Made by a program: the position numbers and the translations under genes. Positions 45,194 through 55,702 of a DNA stretch of 64,000 nucleotides are shown one piece after another (position 1 is the stretch's first letter; each line of letters begins with the position of its first letter). The notes under the pieces were generated by a model that saw only the letters and a program-made list of their open reading frames with translations, was not told where the DNA came from and did not search any database. This DNA is from Durusdinium trenchii (Eukaryota; Sar; Dinophyceae; Suessiales; Symbiodiniaceae), in the NCBI GenBank assembly GCA_963970005.1, contig CAXAMN010003002.1:347757-411756 (forward strand), read 5' to 3'.

Positions 45194-45273
45194 ACCTGTA
45201 ACAGTCAGTAAACAAGCAAATCACTAATTTTGGGCAAGGCCTTTACTAACCACCATCATCCAGTGTTACAGGT
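45194..45273 (+). mobile_element. MITE-like fold-back family C, copy 2
   Basis: 80 bp with the ACCTGTAACAG and TGTTACAGGT ends and nearly the same interior as the copy at 27,898. The left end is partly duplicated (ACCTGTAACTTACCTGTAAC). Confidence 0.85.
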
Positions 45274-45458
45274 AATAGGATAGACCCAAACTATCCTATA
45301 CTTCTTTTCTGCCAATCAACCCGTGGAAGCCACTGGGGTGATCGCATGTGAAACCCAAGAAGCTTGGAATTCACCCGTGCTCAGCAGCGAACGGATGTCC
45401 TTCCTGGCTACCGACCAGCGCGCGCGATGTCCGCGATGGAAGCCTAGCTTGGCGCGCG

Positions 45459-45560
45459 ATGTCCGTGGCCCACCAGGGGGGGCTCCTCGTGGACCCGGAG
45501 ACACAAGCGCCCGTGGGAGTGTCGGGGCGCTTGTTGGAAAGGCTTAACGACGTGTTGCGG
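45459..45560 (+). CDS. Possible exon, unknown gene
   Basis: From an in-frame ATG at 45,459 to a GT donor at 45,561 (TTGCGG-GTTGGG) the plus strand encodes 34 protein-like residues: MSVAHQGGLLVDPETQAPVG, then SGRLLERLNDVLR. The exon probably starts at an AG upstream (GCCTAG at about 45,445). No family is recognised. Confidence 0.45.
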
Positions 45561-46600
45561 GTTGGGTCAGAGTCGTGGGAGAGGGGACCAAGGGTGGAAC
45601 AGAGCAGATGCAAACGGAAGATGGGGGGATGGGGCAAAAGAAGTCAACACGATGTTTGATAGGTTGGCATCATTCATACTCCGCTAGTAAGCAGAGTAGT
45701 TGCGACATGTCAATCCCGTTGAAGTCAAAACTCATCTTTTAAAGAACGTTTCAATAGGCAGGTTCTTTCCAGTGTCATTTCTTCACTGTTGGGTTCCTTT
45801 TTGCAATGTGACTAACACACCATAACACACCTTTTGGATCCCACATCATTGATGGACACAGCAACTCAGAGTTTGGAGTTTGGGATCAGACCCATTTGAG
45901 TCTCATATCTGGCATCTTGGGTGTCGAGACAGGGACTTGCTGAGCTTTGATTTGGCAAAAAGAAACAGCGTTGAAACTGGACACGTCCTAGAAGAACTCC
46001 TGCACTCCTCCCCCCAAAAAGAGTCAATCCTCGGTTTTTGTTTGCCCTGTCTTTTTGGGACTTGTTTTTGGCTGACGAGAATCCACTGTCCGAGGTTGAA
46101 CCCCATGACCGGAGAGGCCGGCCGCTTCGCGACGGCCTGGAGGGTGGCGAAAGAACGGCCTGGCGGCGGCCATGACCCCAAAGGAGAGCATCTGGAGAAG
46201 ATCTGGAGGGCTCCCTGCAACAAGTCCAGTCTAGACCAAGAGAGGTTGAACAGCCTTATCTTATAGCATCTTTTAGCCTATCCCATATATGTACCACAGA
46301 CCAGGGTCTGAACGTTCAGGTCTCTCAACCTCTCTTGGGATGTGCTGTTGAATTGACGAACTGAAGGCCTCCCTGCAACAAAAGTCATGGGAAGTGGAAG
46401 GAAAATGCATGGATGGCCGCATGGCCTCTTGAACGACGCTCTTCCGAAAACCAAACAGGTTTTCCACTTCCAGTGGCCATGACTCGGAGAAGATGTTTTG
46501 GTCGGATCGGGGCCGCCAGCTCTTAGATCTGACTTGGCTGCATGAGAATAAGACGGTTTACTGTACAATACGGTATCATATTAATTCTTTGCATGTAATT

Positions 46601-46690
46601 CCCAAACACTCCATGTATGCCATATATGCCAACATTGGGGTGGTTTGGGGGGTCAATGTAGCCATATATGGCATACATGGAGTGTCTGGG
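46601..46690 (+). repeat. Fold-back repeat A-short, copy 2
   Basis: 90 bp. Arms of about 37 bp pair almost completely (CCCAAACACTCCATGTATGC against GCATACATGGAGTGTCTGGG), with a loop GGGTGGTTTGGGGGGT. Confidence 0.9.
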
Positions 46691-46890
46691 ATTTATATGT
46701 TGGTAATTATATGGTATGGTCGGTATGGTGTTCTATAGCCTTTTGCATGCAATGGCATGTACTCGGTGTTTTTCATGTTTTGTCCTGTCGCAAGTTTGTT
46801 GGAGCCGAAGTCTCCGACGCCGGCCGTTGGCCCGCCTTTGGACTGGATATGTTTGAGGCCACACCCTATGGAGGATCAATCTCGCGTGGC

Positions 46891-46989
46891 CACACTCCAT
46901 GGGACTGGAATATGCCGCGCCAGAAAGACCCCCCTGGCACCACCCCTGGCCTGATCAGTCCTATGGCAGTCCCATTAGTCGTGTCTGGG
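46891..46989 (+). repeat. Fold-back repeat A-long, copy 3
   Basis: CACACTCCATGGGACTGGAA, then GACCCCCCTGGCACCACCCC, then CCTATGGCAGTCCCATTAGT and CGTGTCTGGG. It lies only 200 bp from the A-short copy. Confidence 0.85.
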
Positions 46990-47630
46990 AATTACATGTT
47001 CAAGGAGCAAGATGGATGCTTTGACCAAGTATCGAAGTAATTCGCCGGGGTGGCCGCTGGGCACTGTTCACGAAGATTGAGAACCACAGAAACAGCAAAA
47101 AGACACGGCTAAACTGTACACCAAGTCACCAGGCGTTCTCGGACGACCTTTCACATGAAACGGCTTCACGGTTGGTGAGTTGTACACTGCAGTTGCTCAT
47201 AGCTAACGCAACACGACAACTTCCAACTCCAAAAACTGCCCAGCTTTGTTCCAGTTTCGGCACCACCTGGGCACCCACAGGAAATGGCATGAAATCGCCC
47301 AATCGCCTTCACCTTTGGCCCCTTGACCGCTTGGGGTAAAATAAGCCTCCTCCTTTGGAGGTTCAAGAGATCACCGAGGTGGGTGTGGAATGGTGTGAGG
47401 GGGATTCGGACGAGTCTTCGTCGTCGTTTTTCGCCGGAGTGTTCTTCACATGTTTGAAACCGGAGTGTTCTTGCAGGAGCAATGTCATCCTATTTCTATA
47501 CACTTCTGATTTCTCCGAAGAGAAAAAAGCAACTATTTTGAGGACTCCTGGGATCTACGGGTTTTGTGGGAAGACCGGCGGGTCCACCCCTTGGGTCGAC
47601 ACCGGAGGATTGCTCAGTTGGTCCCGTCGA

Positions 47631-47748
47631 CACGGCCTGTCTGGGACTGCCCACAGGACTGCCGCCCCAAAGGTCGACCCCCCTGGCACCACCCCTGGCT
47701 GTTTTGAAGGCAGTCCTATATGGCAGTCCCAGACAGGTCGTGTCTGGG
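47631..47748 (+). repeat. Fold-back repeat A-long, copy 4
   Basis: Both arms carry the CCTGTCTGGGACTGCC / GGCAGTCCCAGACAGG pair with an extra inner pair GGACTGCC / GGCAGTCC. The loop holds GGCACCACCCCTGGC. This copy has the longest pairing of the A-long set. Confidence 0.85.
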
Positions 47749-48679
47749 CAAGAAAACCATAGAAAACCCAAGTAAAAGGACTATCAGAAGCCAAGAACAC
47801 TGAGAAGCCCCCAGAACACGGGCGGTCCGCCTTCACCGGAGGTGGAACGGATCGGTCGAAGACCCGTTCAGACGATGAAGTTCAGACGTCCCGAAGACCG
47901 TTGGCTCGGCAGGTCGGAAGACTGTGAAGCCTAAGAACCCGCACTGAAGATGTGAACAGCACCCGCAACAGTGAAAAAGACTACTACACAAGCGAGTGAT
48001 GCCCATGTGGGCAAGATGCACCTATTATAAGTTGCTCACAAGCATTGGTCTTGACTCTAGATTGGGTCTACACTATATTGAATTGTTTGACATGTTTGGA
48101 GCTACCTGGGGGCCTCTGGATCATTTTCAGATAATCAATACTGAATCATGAATAATAACTATTTTAGCAACTCCCAGCAGTTGGCAAACCTTGCCATTCC
48201 TTTCCAGTCATGCAGTCGAGTGCCCAAAGCGAGTGGGGAAGTGTTCACCTGTGAAGCTGTAATGATTGACACATATATTGACATGATTGGATTGCAACCT
48301 GCTTAACTTAATTATGACCTTTCCACACATTCTTTTGCCAAAAGGCTCGGGCCGGGTTCACCGTTCACCTGTTTTCAAGGACGCTTGGCTATTAGGGTTT
48401 GTGCAGCACTTCAGGCCTCTGAAGACCTCGATGTGACACCCAGATGGAGGCAAGTCCAGAGGCAAATTCAGAGCTCGACCATTGCAGGAGCATGTGCAGA
48501 AGTTGATGGAAACCATTGGTCAGATCAACATGGTCGAGCTCAATGGCAGGAGCGCTGTTTCTCACACCCGCGTGGAGTCCGTGGCTGGGACGGGCCATGA
48601 GGGACCCTTTGATTCAACACGGTTTCAACTGCATGTGGCTGAACTGGTTGGATATATACAATGCATTAAGATACCCACA

Positions 48680-48795
48680 CCCAGACACTCCATGGGACTG
48701 CCATGTATTCCTACATTGACTGACCCCCTTGGCACCACCCTGGCCGTCCTAGATGGCAGTCCATGTGGCTAGACTGCTAGACAGTCGTGTCTGGG
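48680..48795 (+). repeat. Fold-back repeat A-long, copy 5
   Basis: CCCAGACACTCCATGGGACT at the left, TTGGCACCACCCTGGCCGTC in the middle, GACAGTCGTGTCTGGG at the right. Confidence 0.85.
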
Positions 48796-49166
48796 GACAT
48801 GCATCCACATGGTCCGGACCAGGCGCCCTTCCTGCACTGGTCCTTTTTTTCTATTTGGGCTGGTCCTCCGGACCCATCAGACCCGAATGGGCACCACTCA
48901 GCTGGCCAGAGCCATCCAGAGCCATCCAGTTGTTCAGCGACACTTGTTCAGTTTCAGTGTTGATCAGTGTTGATTTGCGCATGTTATGGCAGGATGTGAA
49001 TGTGGGGACGGGAATTGCTGTGCACCTTTTTGGTTGTTGTGGAGTGCGCCTACGAAAACAACACGCTACTTTTGGATGCTTTTGGACCAACGATGAGCAC
49101 GTGCGGGTTGGTCATTTGTTTTGCTCATACACTGTGACAGTGATCATATAGGTGATGTTTTTGCAG

Positions 49167-49280
49167 TTGCCCCGTTTTGAGGCCATACTTGATGATGGCC
49201 GGGCTTTTGGTCGATCCGCAGACGCAGGTGCGCCATGGTGGGCGATGGTGTGCGTGGCCGGGCCGCAACGGGTTCTTTTT
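49167..49280 (+). CDS. Exon with canonical splice sites, unknown gene
   Basis: A TTTTTGCAG acceptor and a GTAAGT donor bracket 114 bp open in phase 0 for 38 codons: LPRFEAILDDGRAFGRSADA, then GAPWWAMVCVAGPQRVLF. It has the clearest canonical sites in the window. I know similar segments from dinoflagellate proteins but no function. It may belong with the exon at 50,184 on the same strand. Confidence 0.65.
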
Positions 49281-49723
49281 GTAAGTGTGCATTGGACCCA
49301 GCCCGGGGCTGCCTCAGAAAGAAGATTGAGAAGGTTTCTTCAAAGACGAATCGTACCACAACAAACAAAACAAGCTCTTTGCAGAGAGAGAGAGGGAGAG
49401 AGAGAGAGACAGCGAAAGAGAGAAACAAACCGGTTCCTGAATTTGTGGGGGATCGGTGTGCCTTTGAACTCAGCGGAATAGGTGGGACTTCCCCATGTCC
49501 ATAGTGCCAGCATTGATGTGTGAGTTCAAGACCAAGAGCTTCAAGATGCCGCAGGCCCTCCGTACTTTTCAAAGTATATAGATCGTGTGTGGGAAACCAT
49601 TGGGCTACAAAGAGGCTGCGCATGCGCCTTCTCAGAAGCCGGACTCATGTGAATTCATGATTTGTTGAGTGGCAGCTGCCGAGGACACATGGGGACTCGG
49701 AAAAAAAAGAATTGGACCCTAAC

Positions 49724-49815
49724 CCCATACACTCCATGTATGGAATATATGCCGCCCCATTGACCCCCCTGGCACCACCCCTATGAATCCTGGGACCGTC
49801 CCAGTCGTGACTGGA
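49724..49815 (+). repeat. Fold-back repeat A-long, copy 6 (partial)
   Basis: CCCATACACTCCATGTATGG, ATGCCGCCCCATTGACCCCC and TGGCACCACCCCTATG. The right arm is degraded (CGTCCCAGTCGTGACTGG). Confidence 0.75.
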
Positions 49816-50183
49816 TCCTGGGGTGGTGATGTGGCCAGTCCGGACCACCTTGGGGGGGAGGCGAAAAGCGCGGAGGGGGCATCCTTCAACCAGATGCCAC
49901 TGTGATATGGAAGAGTTGCCGACAACGGGGGTTGATTTTTAGAACATTTCAGGGTCAATACTTATATGGAACATAGCATCCTAGGTGATGGTTTCGGATG
50001 TTATTTTTAACTCTTACTTGGGGATGATTGGACCCTTTAACTAATATTTGTCAAGTGGGCTGAAAACACCAACCAGTATCGTATCTGTTCCATACATGGA
50101 GGCTTTGGGACTGCGTCGCGCCCGCCATGGTCCAATGTGCGCGTGTCTCGTTTTCGCGCGTTCACGGCGCCGCTCCGCTCCAG

Positions 50184-50278
50184 GAGGTGGCCTTTAAGGT
50201 GGAACCGGACGGCACCGTGGTGGACGCGCAGACGGGGGAGACGATGGGCATGGTGGATTTGTTCGGGGCGCCCAGCTG
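50184..50278 (+). CDS. Exon, unknown gene
   Basis: A CTCCAG acceptor and a GTAAGATG donor bracket 95 bp, 31 codons plus two bases: EVAFKVEPDGTVVDAQTGET then MGMVDLFGAPS. The PDGTVVDAQTGE part looks like a beta hairpin. Not recognised. It falls between the 49,167 exon and the La-motif exons, but phases could not be joined. Confidence 0.6.
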
Positions 50279-50364
50279 GTAAGATGGGCGGCGGACGGTT
50301 CCACATGGTGGATGGAATCTGGTGAGACCTGGAGAAATACAACAAGAACCTACATACCTCGCGC

Positions 50365-50440
50365 TTCCAAGGGGTGCCCAGTGGAGACCTGTAAGTAGTG
50401 TGGAGATATCCATTGGTGGCCCCTTGGAAGCAGCTGGTAC
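50365..50440 (-). repeat. Dispersed repeat family E, copy 1
   Basis: Reverse-complement copy of 52,747-52,830. Shared GCTTCCAAGGGG at both ends in inverted order, with GGATATCTCCACACTACTTA and CAGGTCTCC between. Confidence 0.85.
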
Positions 50441-51113
50441 AATCATGGTGGTCACGTACCATCTTTGCATCTTGCTTTCCTTGCTTTCTCACACAACCAG
50501 AATACAACCAAGCATGTGTGAAAATAGGTGAGTATGGGGCGGAAGGAGCGGCGGCTTTCTCAGGGTAAAGGAGGAGTGGTGCCATGGCCTGTGTCGCTGG
50601 TTTGTGGGATCGGTCCAGAAAACTCACCCAGTTCACTCGGTCAAAGCATTGGGCCAAGACATGCCCAAATCAGAGGCCAAGGCCTCTAATCAACAGCACT
50701 TTCATGTCAAGTGTTGGCCAACCCAGCACTTTCATTTCATGTTGCCTTTGAACAAGTGATGTTGGCCAAGCCTTTCATTCCAACAGGCCCTCATGTTCTG
50801 TGCCGCTTGCAGGTCAAGCATAGCCGATAGGCATTGTTGGATGCGGTGCATGTTGATTGGGGTCCAATGAACTGCTTTCTAGGTGAACAGGTCAAGTACC
50901 AGCCTAGCCTTCCCAACTAGCATCGACAAGGAGTCCTCAAACCTTAGTGTTCTTTTTTAGCGGAAAGCTTATTTTTTGGATCATTTTTTGGATCATTATT
51001 TAAAACAGATGTTGCCCGACTCAAACTGTTCTACCGGTGAGTTCCGGTCATAGTTCCGACATGTGCAGAGCGACGTCAAAGGAAGCAGCACACCGGTGAT
51101 CTATTGTTGAGCC

Positions 51114-51508
51114 ATGGGAGATGTGCGGCTAGAACGGCAGCTGCGCTATTACTTTAGTGATAAGAACTTATGGAAAGATGACTCTTTGAGCAATTATGGC
51201 TTGGAGTCGTGTGGGAGTCTTTCCTTTGGTCTTTCTAACATAGAATTCACTAGTATGAGGGGATTGTGGGTCGCTGTGGGTCCTTGGAATTGCGTGTGTC
51301 CGATCTGTTGCCTTCCGTGTTTGTTGTCTCGCAATGTCTCGCAGCTAGGAATGGTTGGTGAATCAACTCGGAGAAGACTGCACTAGCTTCATTGCGGCGG
51401 AGATCATTGCCGGCTTCAATCGAGTCCAGCAGATCACCAGTGAGTTAGATCTCGTCGTTGCGAGCTTGAAGCGAATTCCAGAGCTGGAAGTCAAGCAGGA
51501 TTTCACAG
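51114..51508 (+). CDS. La-motif (LARP-like) gene, two exons
   Basis: Exon 1 starts at ATG 51,114 or at an acceptor just before it (an in-frame TGA lies directly upstream) and encodes ERQLRYYFSDKNLWKDDSL, the first half of a La motif. Exon 2, 51,349-51,508, follows a GCTAG acceptor and encodes FIAAEIIAGFNRVQQITSEL, then VVASLKRIPELEVKQDFT, the second half. It ends at a GC donor. La motifs are winged-helix RNA-binding domains of La and LARP proteins acting on RNA 3' ends or mRNA. The exon 1 donor is uncertain, and a GA donor after NYGL (about 51,198) would keep phase. No RRM or C-terminal exon was found, so the type of LARP is open. Confidence 0.7.
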
Positions 51509-51732
51509 GCGGGTGCCGCCATATAATATAAGGCGGCAAAACATGGATTTTTCGGGGGGGGCGTTGAAAAGGATTAAAGCCGATCAACCCACCAGTTTAG
51601 AGCGGCATATGTGGGCATTTATCATGTGACCGCCGGCACTCTTCCAGGTTGGTGCCGAGGCTCAGTCATGAGCAATTGGCCATGTCTCCAGGGATGTGCC
51701 ACTATTTCGCCACTATGACGATATTCCACTAC

Positions 51733-51822
51733 CCCAGACACTCCATGTGTGCCATATATGCCTACATTGGGGTGGTTTGGGGGGTCAATGTAGCCACATA
51801 TGGCATACATGGAGTGTTTGGG
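51733..51822 (+). repeat. Fold-back repeat A-short, copy 3
   Basis: 90 bp, closely similar to the copy at 46,601, with the same loop and nearly perfect 37-bp arms. Confidence 0.9.
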
Positions 51823-52746
51823 TACTACTTATTTAACATATTCAATCACTTGGTAGGAAAATGCGTTGGGCTATGTTGGGCTACTTTTTGTGGGTTTCAC
51901 CATGGGCGAACTCTACGATCCCGACGAACCGCATGAACAACTGCAGCTTGGACATCAATGCATCCCCCGACGCCTAGCCTAGCCTTGGCATGGACTTCAT
52001 CGAAGGATGCTTTTAGTCTATTGGTCTATGGCTCCATCATACTCCATACCTTGTGCTGACGGCTTCCATGGTGGAGTTAGAGTGCACAAGTTCCTTTTGT
52101 CAGTCACTATCAACAACCTGTGGACGTTTCCTTGGAATCCAGAGATTCCTTCTCCGATGTGCCTTTGCCCTGCAAGCATCATGGAAGTCGAAATTTCAGA
52201 AGGCTGTTTCTCTAAGAACTAGTTCCAGCATTGTTGGAGACAGCCCTCCTCCACCACCTAACCCATCAACCCACATTCACCGCTTGGGTTATATGATGTT
52301 CCGAACTGCCAGCTGGCTGGACGGTGTTTTGTCGAGAGACACGGGCAGATGGCTGTTTTTCCGCAGGGAAAGTGGAAGTCCGGCGCCGGCACCCCTTGCC
52401 ACCCAAACCCAAGCTTGAGAGCGAGGCCAGGTCCAGTGACTGCGACTGGGATGGTAGAACAGCCGGGATGGTAGAAGTAGCCTCTGACTCTTACTGCTAA
52501 ATAGCGATGCACCTGTTTCATTATGTTTCAATACTAGCGATGCACCTTGTTACTAGTTGCACCTGCCGCAGGTGGATGGCGAGTTTTTTAAACCACGCAC
52601 CCAATTCTGTTCAGGGGCAGTGCCGGGCAAGGGATTGTCATTTACTCCATATGACATGATCTGTGAGACTTGGCACATTGCAGTAGAAAAGATCGAGCAG
52701 AGCTTGAGCTCAAATTTTTGTCGACATGGATTTGGACATCCTACCA

Positions 52747-52830
52747 GCTGCTTCCAAGGGGTCACCAATGGATATCTCCACACTACTTACAGGTCTCCAT
52801 TGGGCACGCCTTGGAATCGCTGGGTAGGTA
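52747..52830 (+). repeat. Dispersed repeat family E, copy 2
   Basis: GCTTCCAAGGGG, then ATGGATATCTCCACACTACT, then GGTCTCCATTGGGCACGCCT and TGGAATCGC. The ends form a short inverted pair (GCTTCCAAGG / CCTTGGAATC). Confidence 0.85.
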
Positions 52831-52934
52831 TTTTCATCTCGTTGAATGTTTGATTCAGCCGCCCATCGCCGAACAGGTCAGACCTTTAGGACCTGCATGT
52901 CCATGCCACCAAGGACCTTCTAAGTGAAGCATGA

Positions 52935-53165
52935 GAAACCCGCCAGGTCTTCGGCTCCTGTGCCGAAACCCCACCCAGCCGCACCTCCCAGCCGCCACGC
53001 CCAGGCGGGCTCCGTTGAGGCGGAAGCCGCCGAAGCCGAGGAGGAGCTCCAGGTGGCGTCCACCGCGGCGGCGGATGCGCCCATGGAGAGCGGCATCAAA
53101 GAAGAGATGGAGCGGTTTGGTCGGATCGGATTTCGCGCCAGGGGATGGGCTGGGGTTTGGCCGGT
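52935..53165 (+). CDS. Possible Ala/Glu-rich exon
   Basis: A plus frame reads SSAPVPKPHPAAPPSRHAQA, then EAEAAEAEEELQVASTAAAD and MESGIKEEMERFGRIGFRAR. A Pro/Ala-rich start passes into an acidic helix. A GGTGAG donor lies at the end (about 53,162). GC-rich DNA opens other frames, so the call is moderate. Confidence 0.4.
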
Positions 53166-53483
53166 GAGCTTGGGCTTGGGCTGGTGGGGTGGGCTTGAAG
53201 GGCTTGGGGTTGGAGCAGTTACAGTGTTTCAAGACTCACACATGTCTCGCAAGCAGATGCAGATGCTTGTCCCGTTCCTTCCCTATATACATGAATAGGT
53301 CATAGTCATAGTTGTCATAGTAATATATTAATATAATCTCATGCATTCTCATGCATATAATTAACATATGTTATCATCAATTATAGGATCGATGGATCAC
53401 ATCCTTTTTGCATTCTCGAATCCCTACATTCTGGATCACTGGAATATAGATCAATGAGATAACCTATAAGCTGATGCTCAGCC

Positions 53484-53577
53484 ATGTCTCGGCAGGAGTC
53501 TTTGGCAGGCTTTCGCAAGGCCAAGCTGCTTGCTGCTGTTCAGGGGTTTCAGGGATTTGACCCACTGTTTCAAGAGC
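53484..53577 (+). CDS. Possible exon
   Basis: About 30 codons, MSRQESLAGFRKAKLLAAVQ then GFQGFDPLFQE, that could form a helix. Splice sites are not clear. Confidence 0.3.
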
Positions 53578-53904
53578 GTGAAGATCACATGAATTGTAAG
53601 CACTCTTGGAACCCAGGGGGGGCGTTTCTTCTTCCGAACGTGTGTGTGTGTGTGTGGCCACTTCTTCTGTCCCAACGGCACCAACATACCGGACCAGTAC
53701 TGGTGTTTTCCATGCCAGGCCTGGCCATATGTGACCAGTCCTGACGACCCCGGATGCAAAGATCGGCAGTAGGAGCACCGAGAGGTAGGAGCACAGTATA
53801 CTGTATATGATATATGATCATGATTCAAGCCGGAGCATCATGCTAAAACACACCAACACAACACCCGATATGGCTGTGGGTCATCGCACCAGGCAATTGG
53901 TTTT

Positions 53905-54335
53905 ACCAGACAGGAGCCATTCCAACGTGTCATAATTGCCTTGTGTGAGCCATACATATTGTGAGCCATCTGAGGGTTAAATCAATATTTATGCAATTAC
54001 GAAGGAACCATCCCACCCAAGGGTAGAATTTAGAGGGGGAGGGGGCCATTCCAACGTAGAAAACCATTTGTGAGCCATCTGAGGGTAGAATTTTGACAAG
54101 GAAGGAACCCATCTAACGTGGCAGACCATTTGTGACCCACCCAAGGGCCCGAGGGCGCGTACAGTTTAGAGGAAAAATACATTCCGGCGTAGCAGGCCTT
54201 TTGTGAGCCATTTGAGGGTATCCGAGGGAAAAAATTAGACCAGGAAGGAGCCGGCCTTTTCCATGTAGCACACCTTCTTTGGGGCCATGGAAACGTAGCG
54301 ACCCACCTGAGGGCAACATTTAGCGGAGGGAGCCA
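53905..54335 (+). repeat. Degenerate tandem repeat, unit about 60-80 bp
   Basis: About six units share GGAGCCATTCCAACGT, then GACCATTTGTGAGCCATCTG, then AGGGTAGAATTTAGA. Units differ by small insertions and substitutions. No frame runs across them. Confidence 0.85.
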
Positions 54336-54339
54336 CTCT

Positions 54340-55195
54340 CCAAAAAAAAGACACCGAAGCAAAAAAGAACCTGCCCGCACGAAAACGATGAAACCAAAAC
54401 AGAACCCGCCAGGCCCCCCGTAAAAGGAGAGAGGAAGAGGAAGAAGAGAAAGAAGAGGAACCAGGATGAGCACAGTAATCTGTCTCCGTCAGCAGGCCAG
54501 AAACTGAAGAGCAAAGAGAAAGAAAAGCACGAAAGACAAGAAAGGAAAGAACCACCGCCCCTCGCACACCCAGCCTAATCAATATATAAACTGTAGCACA
54601 AAATAAACACTCAGAAAAGACGGGGGAAGAAGAAAAGAATAATAACAAACAAACGAGAAGAAAAGGACGTAGACGAGGAAGAAAGAAGAAGAAGAAGAAG
54701 AGGACAAAGAGGGAAAGGGAAATAAACACAACCACATAAAAAAAAGACAGCCCCCTAGCCTCCTGCAAAAGGAAGAAGGAAGAAGAGGAAGAAACAAGAT
54801 CACCAGCATAAAATGAACCGCCTGCATAGAAAGAGAACCCCCAGCACACAAAAGGAACCTACACAAGAAACAAACAGCCTCCTGCATAATACATAAAGGA
54901 AATGTCCGCAACCAACCCCCAGCAAAAGGATGGAGGAAGAAGAAAACACAATATCAACCGCATAAGAGAAAAACATAACGCATAAAAAAGAACCTCCCAG
55001 CAACAAAGACAGAACTGCCCCACAAAAAAGAACAACGTCCGCATAGAAGGGAACACCCCCAGCCTCCCGCATAAAAAGACCACCAGCATAAAAAAGAACA
55101 GAACCGCCGTAATAAAAAGTACTGTCCGAAATCAACAAACAAATCCAGCCTCTAACATAAGAACCGTCAGCCTAAAACAAAAACTCAAAATCAAT
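54340..55195 (+). repeat. T-poor, A/C/G-skewed tract with degenerate CAGCATAAAA units
   Basis: Over about 850 bp the plus strand is built mainly from A, G and C with very few T. The first half is AAGAAGAGG-rich. The second half repeats CCAGCATAAAAAAGAACC-like units. The minus strand translates to Phe/Ser/Leu-rich frames that are open only because of the skew. Confidence 0.8.
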
Positions 55196-55700
55196 CAACA
55201 TAAAAAAAATAGCTAATTTAGACGGATATTATATAGAACATGGTCAAACCCGGTCGTGTCCCATCCCCCTTATATATGTCCACTAACATTGTTAAAAAAA
55301 AAAACGTTCATTGGAAAGAGCCTGTTTTCAAAATGTTTAAAACAGTCAAAAAAAGTCAAATCATAAAATTACAGAAAGTCAAAAAAAGTCAATTTGCCCA
55401 GATCCGACTTTTTGTTTACCTGTTTTTGACTTTGTTTTAGACTTTTAAAAAAATGTTTTTGACCTTTTAGTTTGATGTGTTTGTTGACTTTGACTGTTCC
55501 AGTTGACTTTTTTCGGCTTTTTTTTAATGAGGGATTCAGACCTTCTGACCTTACCATACGAAAGTTGTTTATAAGACTACTATCAGTTTCACCTCCACAC
55601 TACCCAGCGAAGTCGGTTTCTTCACCCGACCGCGAGGTCGGTTTGTCATGTCATCGTTCGTTCTTCACCCAGTGAGGTCGGGTGGAGTCCAGACAGTGTC
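55196..55700. other. AT-rich, short AAAGTCAAA repeats
   Basis: Several AAAAAGTCAAAT-like units and their complements (TTTGACTTT) at 55,345-55,515. No gene seen. Confidence 0.5.
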
Positions 55701-55702
55701 AG

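Noticed and set aside
46234-46340. Possible fold-back with AAGAGAGGTTGA / TCAACCTCTCTT ends
   Set aside because: Only one copy is seen in the window and the pairing covers about 12 bases, too little to call an element.
54235-55138. Several overlapping minus-strand frames rich in Phe, Ser, Leu and Cys
   Set aside because: They come from the T-rich complement of the skewed tract. They lack globular composition and overlap in several frames.
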